Assembly (NCBI RefSeq): GCF_002282855.1
Contig: NZ_NRIR01000004.1
Location: forward strand, 279,254 to 343,253
Source of the DNA: Paraferrimonas sedimenticola
Lineage (GTDB): Bacteria; Pseudomonadota; Gammaproteobacteria; Enterobacterales; Shewanellaceae
Reading direction: 5' to 3'
Length of the DNA: 64,000 bases
The notes beneath the pieces are model-generated. The model saw only the letters and a list, made by a program, of their open reading frames with translations, was not told the DNA's origin and made no database searches. Below are positions 49,978 to 60,664 of the stretch, piece after piece. Within the stretch, counting starts at the first letter, position 1. Each line of letters begins with the position of its first letter. The position numbers and the translations under genes are program-made.

Positions 49978-50194
49978 GTTTGCAACCAGCGGCCACTTGG
50001 CACTCGCTTGCGGCAACCGTCGTTTGGGAGCGCCCCTCCGTTGAACTCCCTTGTCGGGACGCTCTAGATGTCCCTATGCGCTGCGCGGTCGTTCCCGACG
50101 ACCGCAGCCCCTACAAGGGCGTCCCACTGCGGAGCACTCCCAAACGACGAAGTTGCCTTAGCGAGTGCCAAGCGGCCTAAAGCGGGTTGCAAAC
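49978..50194. repeat. Long imperfect palindrome 1 (217 bp)
   Basis: The ends are GTTTGCAACC and GGTTGCAAAC. Arms of about 48 bp (49991-50040 against 50130-50177) match with few differences: 5' GGCCACTTGGCACTCGCT, 3' complement GGCCGCTTGGCACTCGCT, and GTCGTTTGGGAG in both. At the centre is a perfect small hairpin GGTCGT-TCCCG-ACGACC (50087-50103). The whole folds into one long stem. No transposase or target duplication seen. Confidence 0.88.
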
Positions 50195-50224
50195 TGGGGT
50201 GCTGCGCAGCTCACCTGCTTAATA

Positions 50225-50250
50225 AGCTAATCAGCTAATCAGCTAATCGC
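50225..50250. repeat. 8-bp tandem repeat (AGCTAATC x3)
   Basis: AGCTAATC occurs three times in a row between the two long palindromes, inside AATAAGCTAATCAG... The third copy runs into CGCTC. Confidence 0.85.
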
Positions 50251-50256
50251 TCAATA

Positions 50257-50485
50257 GCCGCTGGCATGTGGCCGCGCCAAGGCGGAGAAATTGGTATGCG
50301 CCAATGGAGTGGCCGCGGGAGAGGTCTGGCAAGGCTCAAAGGAGGGCTTCAGGTCGTCGGGAACGACCTGAGAGCGAACATGGATGTCTTGAGCGTCCCG
50401 ACGCGAGCCTTGGCAGACTTCGCCCGTTAGCCGCTCCGAGGCGCGTATCAATTTCGTAGCCTTCAAGCGGCTACATGCCAGCGGC
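50257..50485. repeat. Long imperfect palindrome 2 (229 bp), inverted relative of palindrome 1
   Basis: The ends are GCCGCTGGCATGT and ACATGCCAGCGGC, perfectly complementary. Inner stems pair: GAAATTGGTATGCGCC with GAAATTGATACGCGCC (complement), and GTCTGGCAAGGCTC with GTCTGCCAAGGCTC. The central hairpin GGTCGTCGGGAACGACC (50352-50368) is the exact reverse complement of the core of palindrome 1. TCGGGACGCTC beside the core is also shared. So both are members of one family in opposite orientation, with diverged arms. Confidence 0.88.
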
Positions 50486-50513
50486 GCCCTTCCCAACCGC
50501 CAGTGACCACCCA

Positions 50514-50540
50514 CAAAAAAAGCCGCTTAAAGCGGCTTTT
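50514..50540 (-). terminator. Terminator of purA
   Basis: AGCCGCTT/AAGCGGCT stem flanked by A7 on one side and TTTT on the other; on the minus strand it ends in T7, 77 bp beyond the purA stop. Confidence 0.88.
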
Positions 50541-50546
50541 GCGAGA

Positions 50547-50605
50547 TACCCAGTCGAGCTGGGTATGACGAGTTCGGCTGGGTATGACGAGCTCGACTGG
50601 TATGT
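50547..50605. repeat. Short palindromic repeat next to purA
   Basis: TACCCAG-TCGAG-CTGGGTA hairpin (50547-50565), a 19-bp direct repetition of GCTGGGTATGACGAG, and an outer inverted repeat CCAGTCGAGCT (50550) / AGCTCGACTGG (50590). It abuts the end of purA. The style (small hairpin plus GAC) is like the repeat in thiDE but with a different sequence. Confidence 0.8.
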
Positions 50606-50616
50606 CACCTAATCGC

Positions 50617-51948
<1,332 letters not shown>

Positions 51949-51981
51949 TTAGCAGAAGCCGAAGCGAATTTTCCAATCTTA

Positions 51982-52173
51982 TTACGAAAAAATGAACAAC
52001 AGGCAAGCACCACTAACCACTAGCACCCCGCCAAAGCGACGTAAGCTATTACTATCCATCTGGGTCACTTGCGACAGCATTTCCCGCCATTTATTTGGAA
52101 ATAGCATGGGGCCAAGGCCCTCAATGACCAGTACTAACGCCACCGCCATTATCCAGAGTTTTGGTTCCGACAC
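51982..52173 (-). CDS. yjeT: DUF2065-family small membrane protein YjeT
   Basis: Two-helix inner-membrane protein of 63 residues. The segment ALVLVIEGLGPMLFPNKWREML and LRRFGGVLVVSGACLLFIF match E. coli YjeT. A GTG at 52173 is chosen because AAGGA lies 7 nt before it; a GTG two codons earlier and an internal ATG are alternatives. The position between hflC and purA is conserved. Function unknown. Confidence 0.88.
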   Translation of the reverse strand: MSEPKLWIMAVALVLVIEGLGPMLFPNKWREMLSQVTQMDSNSLRRFGGVLVVSGACLLFIFS

Positions 52174-52202
52174 CCGCACATCCTTGTTCTGTGATTAGGC
52201 AC

Positions 52203-52227
52203 AAAAAGGCCCGGAACAACCGGGCCT
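52203..52227 (-). terminator. Terminator downstream of hflC
   Basis: Stem AGGCCCGG / CCGGGCCT with AACAA loop; on the minus strand it ends in T5, 14 bp past the hflC stop, so yjeT and purA are likely transcribed apart from hflXKC. Confidence 0.92.
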
Positions 52228-52240
52228 AGTTTGAGAGCGA

Positions 52241-53134
52241 TTACTGAGCCGCTGGCTTATCACCGCGAGAATCCTTCATGAAGCGGAAGAAATCGCCGTC
52301 TGGTGAGACCAGCATCACGTCGTTCTTGCTGTTGAAAGCTTCTTGATAGGCATCAATTGAGCGCAGGAATGAGAAGAACTCTTCATCCTTTTTGTACGCT
52401 CCTGCGTAAATCGCCGCTGACTCCGCATCACCTTGACCACGAGTGGTTAGCGCTGAACGCTGAGCATCCGCAATCATCACAGTGATTTGCGCATCGATTT
52501 CAGCTCGAATTACTTCGGCTTTCTCTCGACCTTTTGAGCGATGCTCTTTGGCCACTGCCTGACGCTCGGCGCGCATGCGCTGGAAGATCGAATTCGATAC
52601 TTCGCGAGGCAAGTTGATTTGCTTAACCCGCACATCGACAACCTGAATACCCAAGTCTTCCGCACTCTCAGAGGCAGAGCTTAGGGCTTCTTGTTGAAGC
52701 TCGTCACGGCTGCCCGAAACGATGTCTTTAATGGTACGAGAACCAAACTCGCTGCGAAGTCCGTTGTTGATTTTTGACTGCAACAGGGCTTCAGCGTTTT
52801 GTTTGTTACCGCCGTTGGTCGCTAAGAAGAACTTGCGAAAATCGGCGATGCGCCATTTCACAAAGCTGTCTACCAACAGGTCTTTCTTCTCGCTAGTCAC
52901 AAAGCGGTCAGGTTGGCCATCTAAGGTTTGAATGCGAGCATCTAAATGACGCACAGTATCAATCGCAGGCACTTTAAAGTGCAGACCCGGTGCAAACACG
53001 CGCGCTTCACCGTCTTTCTCAATCAGTTTTGAGAAGCGAGTCACCACAGCGCGCTCGCCTTCGCTAACCACGAACAGTGAGTTTAGGGCGAGACCCAAAG
53101 CCAGGGCTATGACAATAATTCTTGCTGGTGTCAT
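52241..53134 (-). CDS. hflC: HflC, FtsH protease modulator
   Basis: SPFH-domain membrane protein of 297 residues that forms with HflK a cage around FtsH. One N-terminal helix (IIVIALALGLALNSLFVV), then SEGERAVVTRFSKL, GLHFKVPAIDTV, and the C-terminal coiled coil. QGDAESAAIYAGAYKKDEEFFSFLRSI is a family signature. It follows hflK by 3 bp. Confidence 0.96.
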   Translation of the reverse strand: MTPARIIVIALALGLALNSLFVVSEGERAVVTRFSKLIEKDGEARVFAPGLHFKVPAIDTVRHLDARIQTLDGQPDRFVTSEKKDLLVDSFVKWRIADFRKFFLATNGGNKQNAEALLQSKINNGLRSEFGSRTIKDIVSGSRDELQQEALSSASESAEDLGIQVVDVRVKQINLPREVSNSIFQRMRAERQAVAKEHRSKGREKAEVIRAEIDAQITVMIADAQRSALTTRGQGDAESAAIYAGAYKKDEEFFSFLRSIDAYQEAFNSKNDVMLVSPDGDFFRFMKDSRGDKPAAQ

Positions 53135-53137
53135 GAT

Positions 53138-54292
53138 TTAGTTTCTCCCTTGGCGGTCACCGCGCATACCGCGGCCGCTTAAGCTATTAGGCGAAGAGTT
53201 TTGACCAGCAGAGTCTGGAAGCGGCTGCTGAAAATCGTTCGCGTTTGGCAGTACCGGCATGGAGCGCTGCTGATTGCTCAACATTTTGTCCAGTGGCAAA
53301 TACATCATGTTGCCATTACCTTCACCGCCATCGAGCAATACCTTAGAAGTGTTGCCGTATACCTTGGCCATGGCTTCGATATACAAACGGTCACGGGTCA
53401 CTTTTGGCGCTGCGCTGTATTCAGGCAGAAGCTTTTCAAAGCGAGCCACTTTACCTTCGGCTTCCAAGATAACGCGCTGTTTGTAAGCGTTTGCTTCTTG
53501 TTCCATACGCTTCACGGTACCACGAGCTTTTGGCTCGCGCTCACGAGCGTAGGCTTCGGCTTCTTTGATGAAACGCTCTTCATCCGCTTGCGCGGCAATC
53601 GCGTCATCAAACGCTTCTTTCACTTCTTCTGGCGGACGGGCCGCTTTGAAGTTGACGTCGCGAATGGTCAGACCCATGTTGTACGGGGCAATGATGTTTT
53701 CAAGCTCCGCCCAAGTGTCCTGACGAACCTTTTCACGACCGGTAGTCAGAATGTCATTCATGACGTTGTGACCAATCACATAACGCAAGGCGGAGTCCAT
53801 GGCGCCGCTCAAGCTCTCATGTGCATCAGTCACTGCAAAAAGGAATCGATGCGCATCAGTGATCACGTACTGTACTTCCATCTCGACGCGAACCACGTTC
53901 TCGTCTTCAGTTAGCATGCTGCCAGTGGCTGGTAGCGAGCGTACGTTGCTGACGTTCACAGGAATCACTTCATCGATGAAGGTCGCTTTCCAGTGCAAAC
54001 CTGGGCCTTCTTCACCAATGTACTGGCCGAAGCGCAAAACCACACCGCGCTCAGCTTCTTTGATGGTGTAAAAACCCGATAAGCCCCAAACCACAATCGC
54101 TGCGATAACCACAAGGCCAATGCCGAAGCCGCCTATGCTAGGTCGCTGGCTACCGCCACCGCCTTTTTTACCGCCGAATTTGCTAAATAGATTGCGGAAC
54201 ACTTCGTCCAAATCTGGTGGCCCTTGATTCTTATTGCCACCACCGCTTCCCCAAGGGTCATTACCCTTGTTGCCGGGCTCATTCCAAGCCAT
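53138..54292 (-). CDS. hflK: HflK, FtsH protease modulator
   Basis: SPFH-domain partner of HflC; 384 residues. A Gly/Asn-rich cytoplasmic N-terminus (MAWNEPGNKGNDPWGSGGGNKNQGPPDLD) typical of HflK is followed by one helix (GFGIGLVVIAAIVVWGLSGFYTI), EAERGVVLRFG, and GLTIRDVNFKAARPPEEVKEAFDD. The C-terminal tail is polar. It is 40 bp after hflX. Confidence 0.96.
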   Translation of the reverse strand: MAWNEPGNKGNDPWGSGGGNKNQGPPDLDEVFRNLFSKFGGKKGGGGSQRPSIGGFGIGLVVIAAIVVWGLSGFYTIKEAERGVVLRFGQYIGEEGPGLHWKATFIDEVIPVNVSNVRSLPATGSMLTEDENVVRVEMEVQYVITDAHRFLFAVTDAHESLSGAMDSALRYVIGHNVMNDILTTGREKVRQDTWAELENIIAPYNMGLTIRDVNFKAARPPEEVKEAFDDAIAAQADEERFIKEAEAYAREREPKARGTVKRMEQEANAYKQRVILEAEGKVARFEKLLPEYSAAPKVTRDRLYIEAMAKVYGNTSKVLLDGGEGNGNMMYLPLDKMLSNQQRSMPVLPNANDFQQPLPDSAGQNSSPNSLSGRGMRGDRQGRN

Positions 54293-54332
54293 TCAATACT
54301 CCAAGTTCAGGAAAGTGTGAAAGTTAAACTTA

Positions 54333-55643
54333 TCAGTCGCTTACTTTATCAGGCTGCGACGGACGGATAAAGTTCTCCAGTTCAGCGCCAAACTGTTTTA
54401 GTAATCGTTGCCAATCCACTTCGGTGACGCGCACATCAACAATACAGTTACCCTCTTCATCATAGTTTTGATCTTGAACAATCTCCAAATCAAAAAAACG
54501 TCCGAGCAAATGACCGTGGGTTGGCGGGATTTGTAAGCTAATCAAACGTATAGCTTTACCTAGCCGTTCGTTCAGCGCTTGCTCTATCAGTTCAAGCCCG
54601 CGAGACTCTTGTGCTGATACCCATACACGAATTGGTACGCCGTGCTCATCGTAATCGATCTTTGGCGCCACCTCGTCCATTAGGTCTATTTTGTTACAAA
54701 TCACTAATTGTGGGATTTCATCCGCTTCCAGCTCGTCGAGTACTACCTGCACCGAGTGCATGTTCTCACTCATGTTGGCATCGGCCGCATCTACCACGTG
54801 CAGCAAAATGTCTGCTTCACGGGTTTCGAGCAAGGTCGCTTTAAAAGCCGCAACCAAGTCGTGCGGTAAATGACGAATAAAGCCTACCGTGTCCGCCAAA
54901 ATACAAGGCCCTACGTCCTCTAGGTCGACGCGACGCAAGGTCGGATCCAAGGTGGCAAACAGCTGGTCCGCTGCGTACACCTCGGCGTTGGTAATGGCGT
55001 TAAACAGGGTCGACTTACCGGCGTTGGTGTAACCAACCAAAGACAAAGTTGGAATTTCACGGCGCATGCGGGCTCGACGACTCTGACTGCGCTGTTTTGA
55101 CACTTTTTCTAAGCGCTTTTGAATCGATTTGATGCGCTCGCGCAACAAACGGCGGTCCGTCTCAAGCTGAGTTTCACCCGGGCCGCGCAAACCGATACCA
55201 CCTTTTTGGCGCTCCAAGTGAGTCCAACCTCGAACCAGGCGAGTCGACAAGTGGCGCAACTGCGCCAGCTCCACCTGCAACTTACCCTCGTGAGTACGAG
55301 CTCGCTGGGCAAAGATGTCTAAGATCAGCGTGGTTCGATCCAGCACGCGGCAGTGACAAATGGCTTCGACGTTACGCTCTTGGGCTGGTGATAAGGCGTG
55401 ATTAAAGATCACCACATCCGCCCCAACGGCTTTAACCACTGAAGCGATTTCTTCCGCCTTGCCGGCGCCGACATAGTATTTGGGATGTGGGGACTTTCGT
55501 GAGCCGCCAACAATGCTAAGCACATTGGCACCAGCCGAGGAAGCGAGTAATTCGAGCTCTTTGAGGTCTTCGCGATCTTTGTCGTCGGAAAAATCGATAT
55601 GAACAAGGACGGCGTTCTCGCCGCCCTCATGACGTTCAAACAA
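54333..55643 (-). CDS. hflX: GTPase HflX, ribosome-splitting factor
   Basis: Ribosome-associated GTPase of 436 residues that splits stalled ribosomes. N-terminal domain (GSRKSPHPKYYVGAGKAEEI, NHALSPAQERN, RTTLILDIFAQRARTHEGKLQVELAQL), the long helical GERGxGETQLE-like GGIGLRGPGETQLETDRR, and the G domain with GYTNAGKSTLFN, DTVGFIRHLP and NKID. The start codon is TTG, as it also is in E. coli hflX. It lies 47 bp after hfq, the conserved arrangement. Confidence 0.97.
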   Translation of the reverse strand: MFERHEGGENAVLVHIDFSDDKDREDLKELELLASSAGANVLSIVGGSRKSPHPKYYVGAGKAEEIASVVKAVGADVVIFNHALSPAQERNVEAICHCRVLDRTTLILDIFAQRARTHEGKLQVELAQLRHLSTRLVRGWTHLERQKGGIGLRGPGETQLETDRRLLRERIKSIQKRLEKVSKQRSQSRRARMRREIPTLSLVGYTNAGKSTLFNAITNAEVYAADQLFATLDPTLRRVDLEDVGPCILADTVGFIRHLPHDLVAAFKATLLETREADILLHVVDAADANMSENMHSVQVVLDELEADEIPQLVICNKIDLMDEVAPKIDYDEHGVPIRVWVSAQESRGLELIEQALNERLGKAIRLISLQIPPTHGHLLGRFFDLEIVQDQNYDEEGNCIVDVRVTEVDWQRLLKQFGAELENFIRPSQPDKVSD

Positions 55644-55690
55644 GTGTTTTTGCTCCTACAGCAAAGGCAAAACCGTGCTTGTCTTTGCTA

Positions 55691-55990
<300 letters not shown>

Positions 55991-56036
55991 TCAAAATATA
56001 TTTTTGATTCAGTATGATACAGCAAACTGCAATATG

Positions 56037-56966
56037 CTAGTCAAACCCACCCAAAATCACATCAACATTAGCTGATTTTTGCTTTTCAAGAAAGGTGACA
56101 TGCTTCCAGCTTCGCAACCAAGTGATTTGGCGTTTGGCCAGTTGCCGCGTTGCTGCCACTCCCTTCTCCACCATACTGGTGTAATCATAGTCGCCATCTA
56201 AATATTGCCAAACCTGGCGATAACCGACGCATCGGATTGAAGGGAGGTTCACGTGTAAATCCGGTCGCTGCTTTAATTGCTCGACTTCTTCAACCAAACC
56301 CTGCGCTAGCATTTGTTCGAATCTGAGTTCAATTAGGCGATGCAGCTCCGCACGCTGGGGCGGCATGATAGCATACTGAACGAAGTCATAGGGAAGCGGC
56401 TCAGCCTTTTTTTGGGTCAATTCGGTCAAACTTTGGCCGCTAATTCGAAAAACCTCAATGGCACGAGACAATCGCTGCGGGTCATTAGGGTGAATGCGCT
56501 CGGCGGAAACCGGGTCTATTTGAGCCAATTGCTGGTGCAGCGCTTGCCAGCCGTTAGCATCCGCCTCGGCTTGAATCTGCTCTCGAATGTTAGGGTCGGC
56601 ACTGGGCAGTGGACTTAGGCCCTCGAGCAAGGCTTTGAAATACAACATGGTGCCACCCACCAGAATCGGGGTATTTCCCGCCGCTAGCACCTGCTCGATT
56701 TGCTCGATGGCATCGCGACGAAAATCCGCCGCCGAGTAACTTTCACGGGGGTCTAAAATATCGATCAGTCGATGCGGCGCCTCGGCTAGCTCCTCTGCGG
56801 TTGGCTTGGCGGTGCCTACGTCCATGTCTCGATAGATCATCGCTGAGTCCACCGAAATAATTTCAGCCGGCATGCGTTTGATCAGCTCCATAGCCAGTCC
56901 GGTTTTGCCCGAAGCGGTAGGACCCATGATGCACAGCACCTTTGGCGCGGTTTGTGATTGAGACAT
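56037..56966 (-). CDS. miaA: tRNA dimethylallyltransferase MiaA
   Basis: Adds dimethylallyl to A37 of tRNAs reading U-starting codons. 309 residues from the ATG at 56966 (TAGGAA upstream). Walker [53 protein letters not shown] and the C-terminal [10 protein letters not shown] are diagnostic. It starts 17 bp after mutL stops. Confidence 0.97.
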   Translation of the reverse strand: MSQSQTAPKVLCIMGPTASGKTGLAMELIKRMPAEIISVDSAMIYRDMDVGTAKPTAEELAEAPHRLIDILDPRESYSAADFRRDAIEQIEQVLAAGNTPILVGGTMLYFKALLEGLSPLPSADPNIREQIQAEADANGWQALHQQLAQIDPVSAERIHPNDPQRLSRAIEVFRISGQSLTELTQKKAEPLPYDFVQYAIMPPQRAELHRLIELRFEQMLAQGLVEEVEQLKQRPDLHVNLPSIRCVGYRQVWQYLDGDYDYTSMVEKGVAATRQLAKRQITWLRSWKHVTFLEKQKSANVDVILGGFD

Positions 56967-56983
56967 GAAGTTCCTAGAAATTG

Positions 56984-58861
56984 TTATTTGGCCGCAGCCG
57001 ATTGCTCGAGCCAATCCTGCCAAGGGCACTCGATGGCACTTTGCCAGAGCAATTGCTGTTGCGCTTCAGTCGCGTTCTTAACCCGAGCCCACAGCTGCTC
57101 AGGGGTTTGGGTACGCGAGGCATCGGCCACCAGTAAGGGTAGCAGTTCAAAAGCGGATAATGATTGCGCGCTGAGTTGATCGAGCACGTTGGGCATCAAC
57201 TGGCTCATATCTCGTTGGCGTAAAAAGGCTGGGACTTGCATCAAGACTAACTTGCCCGCGCGTACCTCTAGCTGAAAACCCAGCGCCGCTAAGCTTTCGT
57301 GCAATGGGGCTAAAAGCCTCTTCCATTCAGCTTGCATGGGCATAGATAAGGGCAGCAATAAAGGTTGCCCGGTCAACTGACCATTGGACTCAAGGTCCGA
57401 CTGACAGCGCCATTGCAGGGTGTGCTGCTCCACAATATCGAGGTCCAGCAAACTGATAGTATCGGCCTCGACTCGTACCCAATAGCGCTCCGCCAACAGT
57501 GCAGGCATGCGCGAGTTGGCCTCGGGGACGACACTGCCCTGCATCAGAGTTTGATAGTTACTAAAGGCTCGTGGGTCTTGCGAGCTGGAGTGGTGTCGAG
57601 CGCCCGTGGACGAGCCGCCACCGCGAGCGCCACCGCTTTGAACACCGACACCACCCCTTTCAACACCGCGAGAGTAGCTTGAGCTCGGCGAGCGAGTACT
57701 TGAATATCCCCCCGCAGGTGTCGCGGGACTGGCTTGATAGGGGCTGAGCTGGCTGGGGTAATCTCGGCTTTGGTCAGCGTAAGGATCGACTTCTGACTGA
57801 GGTTGGGCCGACTGTGGTTCCGTGTGGACACTTGGTGGGTCAATCGAGTCGTCCAGACTTAAATCTTGTCCTTGATTGATGGCGGACACCAAGGCCTGCA
57901 CCACAAAGTCGTGCACTAATCGAGATTGATGGAAACGCACTTCGTGTTTGGCTGGATGTACGTTGACATCCACTTGCGCCGGGTCGATTTGCAGCATAAG
58001 TACATAACCGGCGATGGCATCGCGACCACACTCGGCAAACGCCTGCTTAACCGCGTGATTGATCAAGCGATCGCGCACCAAGCGTCCGTTGACGTAAAAA
58101 TACTGTGGGTGATGAGCGCTAGGCTCACCGCCCAACTGCAGGTGACCACTGATGCTAAGGTCGTCGTGCTGACATTGGATAGCAAGCGCATGTGCGACGA
58201 AATCTTTACCACACACCTGCTGCAAACGCGCTCGATAACCCTTCTCGTCTTTGGCCGGTCGAAAACTGCGCAGTAGCTTGCCGTTGTGACTCAAGCTCAA
58301 GTGTATGTCCGGTCTCGCTAACGCCACTCGTTTTAGCCACTCGTCGATGTGACCTATTTCTGTCTTGTCGCTTTTTAAGAATCGTCGGCGCGCCGGGGTG
58401 TTAAAAAACAGGTCAGCCACTTCGATAGTGGTACCGACTGGATGAGCCGCTGGTTGCAACTGCACTTCCATCTGGCGGCCTTCAGCAAACGCCTGCCAGG
58501 CTTGGGCTTGGTCTTTGGGGCGGGAGATAAGGGTCAAGCGCGCCACCGAGCTAATACTGGCAAGAGCTTCACCGCGAAAACCAAAACTCAAGATTGCATC
58601 TAAGTCTTCTAAGCTAGCCAACTTTGAGGTAGCGTGACGTTCCAAGGCTAACGCGAGTTGCTCTTTCTCAATGCCTTTGCCGTTGTCGCGAATGCGAATC
58701 AGCCGAGCACCGCCCCCTTGAATCTCGATATCCACTCGAGTGGCGCCAGCGTCTAGGCTGTTTTCCACCAACTCTTTGACCACAGATGCGGGACGCTCTA
58801 CCACCTCGCCCGCTGCAATTTGGTTGGCCAGCTGCGGTGGTAATACTTGAATTTGTGCCAT
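56984..58861 (-). CDS. mutL: DNA mismatch repair protein MutL
   Basis: ATPase that links MutS recognition to MutH/UvrD in mismatch repair; 625 residues. GHKL motifs [28 protein letters not shown] and [12 protein letters not shown] are complete. The N-terminal domain runs to about 330, and the C-terminal dimerisation domain from about 450. The linker (~335-445) is low-complexity, rich in Ser, Gly, Pro and Gln. There is no DQHAxxER endonuclease motif, as expected for a MutH-type system (inferred). It is 2 bp after amiB. Confidence 0.97.
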   Translation of the reverse strand: MAQIQVLPPQLANQIAAGEVVERPASVVKELVENSLDAGATRVDIEIQGGGARLIRIRDNGKGIEKEQLALALERHATSKLASLEDLDAILSFGFRGEALASISSVARLTLISRPKDQAQAWQAFAEGRQMEVQLQPAAHPVGTTIEVADLFFNTPARRRFLKSDKTEIGHIDEWLKRVALARPDIHLSLSHNGKLLRSFRPAKDEKGYRARLQQVCGKDFVAHALAIQCQHDDLSISGHLQLGGEPSAHHPQYFYVNGRLVRDRLINHAVKQAFAECGRDAIAGYVLMLQIDPAQVDVNVHPAKHEVRFHQSRLVHDFVVQALVSAINQGQDLSLDDSIDPPSVHTEPQSAQPQSEVDPYADQSRDYPSQLSPYQASPATPAGGYSSTRSPSSSYSRGVERGGVGVQSGGARGGGSSTGARHHSSSQDPRAFSNYQTLMQGSVVPEANSRMPALLAERYWVRVEADTISLLDLDIVEQHTLQWRCQSDLESNGQLTGQPLLLPLSMPMQAEWKRLLAPLHESLAALGFQLEVRAGKLVLMQVPAFLRQRDMSQLMPNVLDQLSAQSLSAFELLPLLVADASRTQTPEQLWARVKNATEAQQQLLWQSAIECPWQDWLEQSAAAK

Positions 58862-58863
58862 GG

Positions 58864-60189
58864 TTATCGCCTTGGAATTACTAACGTCTGGCCGATTCGA
58901 ATCTGACTTGAGCTGAGCTTATTGCGGCGTTTGATTTCAGTCACGCTCACGCCGTAGACCTGGGCAATGCTCGACAAGTTGTCGCCGGAACGCACCTTGT
59001 ACTTCACTTCCTTGGCGGAGGCGTTTTTGGCAAACAAGGTCTGCTCTGGTGGGTTGTTCTCAAAGTGCGACACCAAACCGCGGTGAATTGCGCTAACTAA
59101 GCGGTTCTGATGGCTGCGCGTAAGAAGCTTTTTCTCTTCACTTGGGTTCGACAAAAAGCCCGCTTCAATGAGCAACGAAGGAATGTCCGTTGCTTTGAGT
59201 ACCGCCAAACTTTTGTACTCCACGCGAGGGCGGTGCATTTTGGTAACTTTTTTCATTTCAGCGTAAATGCGCTGACCGGCGCTGCGAGCCTGCTCTAACG
59301 AACGAACGCTGTTGAGCTCAATCAGCCACTGAGCCACATCCTCGCCGCCTTCAGCGTGCTTAATCGCCTCGCCAACCCCCACTAAATGTTCGTGTTTATC
59401 CGTCGATTTCAACAGTTTGTTGGTCTCGCGAGTGTAGCGACTGTCTGACAGTACGAATACACCTCCGCCCTTTGGTTGGGGACTGTGAAACGCATCGGCG
59501 TGGATGGACAATAAAATATCAGCATCAGCTCGACGGGCGCGTTCCGAGCGCTCATTGAGATCCACATAGACATCACCGCTGCGAACCATCACTGCGCGCA
59601 TGCCAGGCGTGTCGTTGATTAACTTGGCCAATCGATTGGAAATCTCTAGCACCAGCACCTTTTCTTTGGTGCCCTTAGGCCCAATCGCGCCCGGATCCCG
59701 CCCGCCATGGCCGGCATCCACCGCCACCACAACATCTCGAATTCGTGCCGGTGCTTGCTTGACCACTTGGGACGAGGCTGCAGCGCCCGATGGAGCCAGG
59801 TCAATCACCAAGCGGTGACCGTAAGGTGGCGCGGGCGCTAGGGTGAAGTGCTTTACCGACGCCGACTGGTTTAAATCCAGCACTAGCCGATAATCGCTTT
59901 TCTTGTTGGGTTTACTGGCGCGAATTTTTTTGACCAGTTTGCTGTTGACCTTGAGTTTGTCCAACGCCACTTTGGAGCGGCTGTTCTCGAGATCAATGAC
60001 GTAGCGAGAGGGTGAAGAAAGCGCAAAGGCGTCGTACTTGGGCTTAGAAGCTAAGTCCAATACCAATCGAGTGTTCTCGCCGTTTTGCGAAAAGCGCACA
60101 TTGTTTAGTTGGTTGGCGGCCATTGCGGTTGACGCACTCAAGGTCAGCCAGCAGAGCAGCACGCCCCACACCCACTTCCAGTTGTTCAT
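58864..60189 (-). CDS. amiB: N-acetylmuramoyl-L-alanine amidase AmiB
   Basis: Periplasmic zinc amidase that splits septal peptidoglycan; 441 residues. Signal peptide ([16 protein letters not shown]), AMIN domain ([25 protein letters not shown]), Amidase_3 catalytic domain ([53 protein letters not shown]), and a C-terminal LysM ([29 protein letters not shown]). AmiB-type by the AMIN plus LysM layout. 2 bp after tsaE. Confidence 0.96.
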   Translation of the reverse strand: MNNWKWVWGVLLCWLTLSASTAMAANQLNNVRFSQNGENTRLVLDLASKPKYDAFALSSPSRYVIDLENSRSKVALDKLKVNSKLVKKIRASKPNKKSDYRLVLDLNQSASVKHFTLAPAPPYGHRLVIDLAPSGAAASSQVVKQAPARIRDVVVAVDAGHGGRDPGAIGPKGTKEKVLVLEISNRLAKLINDTPGMRAVMVRSGDVYVDLNERSERARRADADILLSIHADAFHSPQPKGGGVFVLSDSRYTRETNKLLKSTDKHEHLVGVGEAIKHAEGGEDVAQWLIELNSVRSLEQARSAGQRIYAEMKKVTKMHRPRVEYKSLAVLKATDIPSLLIEAGFLSNPSEEKKLLTRSHQNRLVSAIHRGLVSHFENNPPEQTLFAKNASAKEVKYKVRSGDNLSSIAQVYGVSVTEIKRRNKLSSSQIRIGQTLVIPRR

Positions 60190-60191
60190 TG

Positions 60192-60659
60192 CTATGCTAG
60201 TTTTTCTAATAATTTGCTTGCTTGTGGCGTTAGCGCACGCGCGGTTAGTTGCCGACCACTCTCAAGGTAACCGATTTTAATTTCAAGATCAGCATCGGGA
60301 AGACAGCCTTCGCCTTGTCCAGGCCACTCCACCAAAGCCATGCTGTTTTGATGAAAGTAATCCCGAATCCCCATAAACTCCAGCTCTTCTGGGTCGGCCA
60401 GTCGATACAAGTCAAAATGAAATAGCTCGACGCCGTTTAGCTGATAGGGTTCCACCAAGGTATAGGTGGGACTTTTGACCGCGCCCTGATGCCCAAGGGC
60501 TTGAATAAAGCCTCGGCTAAAGGTGGTTTTACCCGCGCCCAGTGGGCCTTCTAAGTATATTACCAAGGGGGCTTGTGCCGCTTGAGCCAGTTTTTCACCA
60601 AAGGCACAGGTGGCCTGGTCATCGGCCAGAGTTATTGTCAGTTGTTGTACAGCGTCCAT
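60192..60659 (-). CDS. tsaE: tRNA N6-adenosine threonylcarbamoyltransferase complex ATPase TsaE
   Basis: ATPase of the t6A biosynthesis complex with TsaB and TsaD; 155 residues. Walker [27 protein letters not shown] and [18 protein letters not shown] are diagnostic. It lies 5 bp after nnr, the common yjeF-tsaE-amiB order. Confidence 0.97.
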   Translation of the reverse strand: MDAVQQLTITLADDQATCAFGEKLAQAAQAPLVIYLEGPLGAGKTTFSRGFIQALGHQGAVKSPTYTLVEPYQLNGVELFHFDLYRLADPEELEFMGIRDYFHQNSMALVEWPGQGEGCLPDADLEIKIGYLESGRQLTARALTPQASKLLEKLA

Positions 60660-60664
60660 CGACT

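Larger units (their letters stand above)
49942..50616. other. 675-bp gene-free stretch filled with structured repeats
   Basis: Between the DUF885 gene and purA. Contents in order: long palindrome 1 (49978-50194), an 8-bp tandem repeat (50225-50250), long palindrome 2 (50257-50485), the purA terminator (50514-50540) and a short palindromic repeat (50547-50605). Open frames here (50-87 codons) run through the palindromes and are not credible genes. Confidence 0.85.

Noticed and set aside
49978..50485. Integron or insertion sequence
   Set aside because: No integrase or transposase gene and no clear target duplication; palindromes are noncoding.
49980..50514. Frames of 62-87 codons on both strands between DUF885 and purA
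   Set aside because: They run through the long palindromes; sequence is explained by the repeats.
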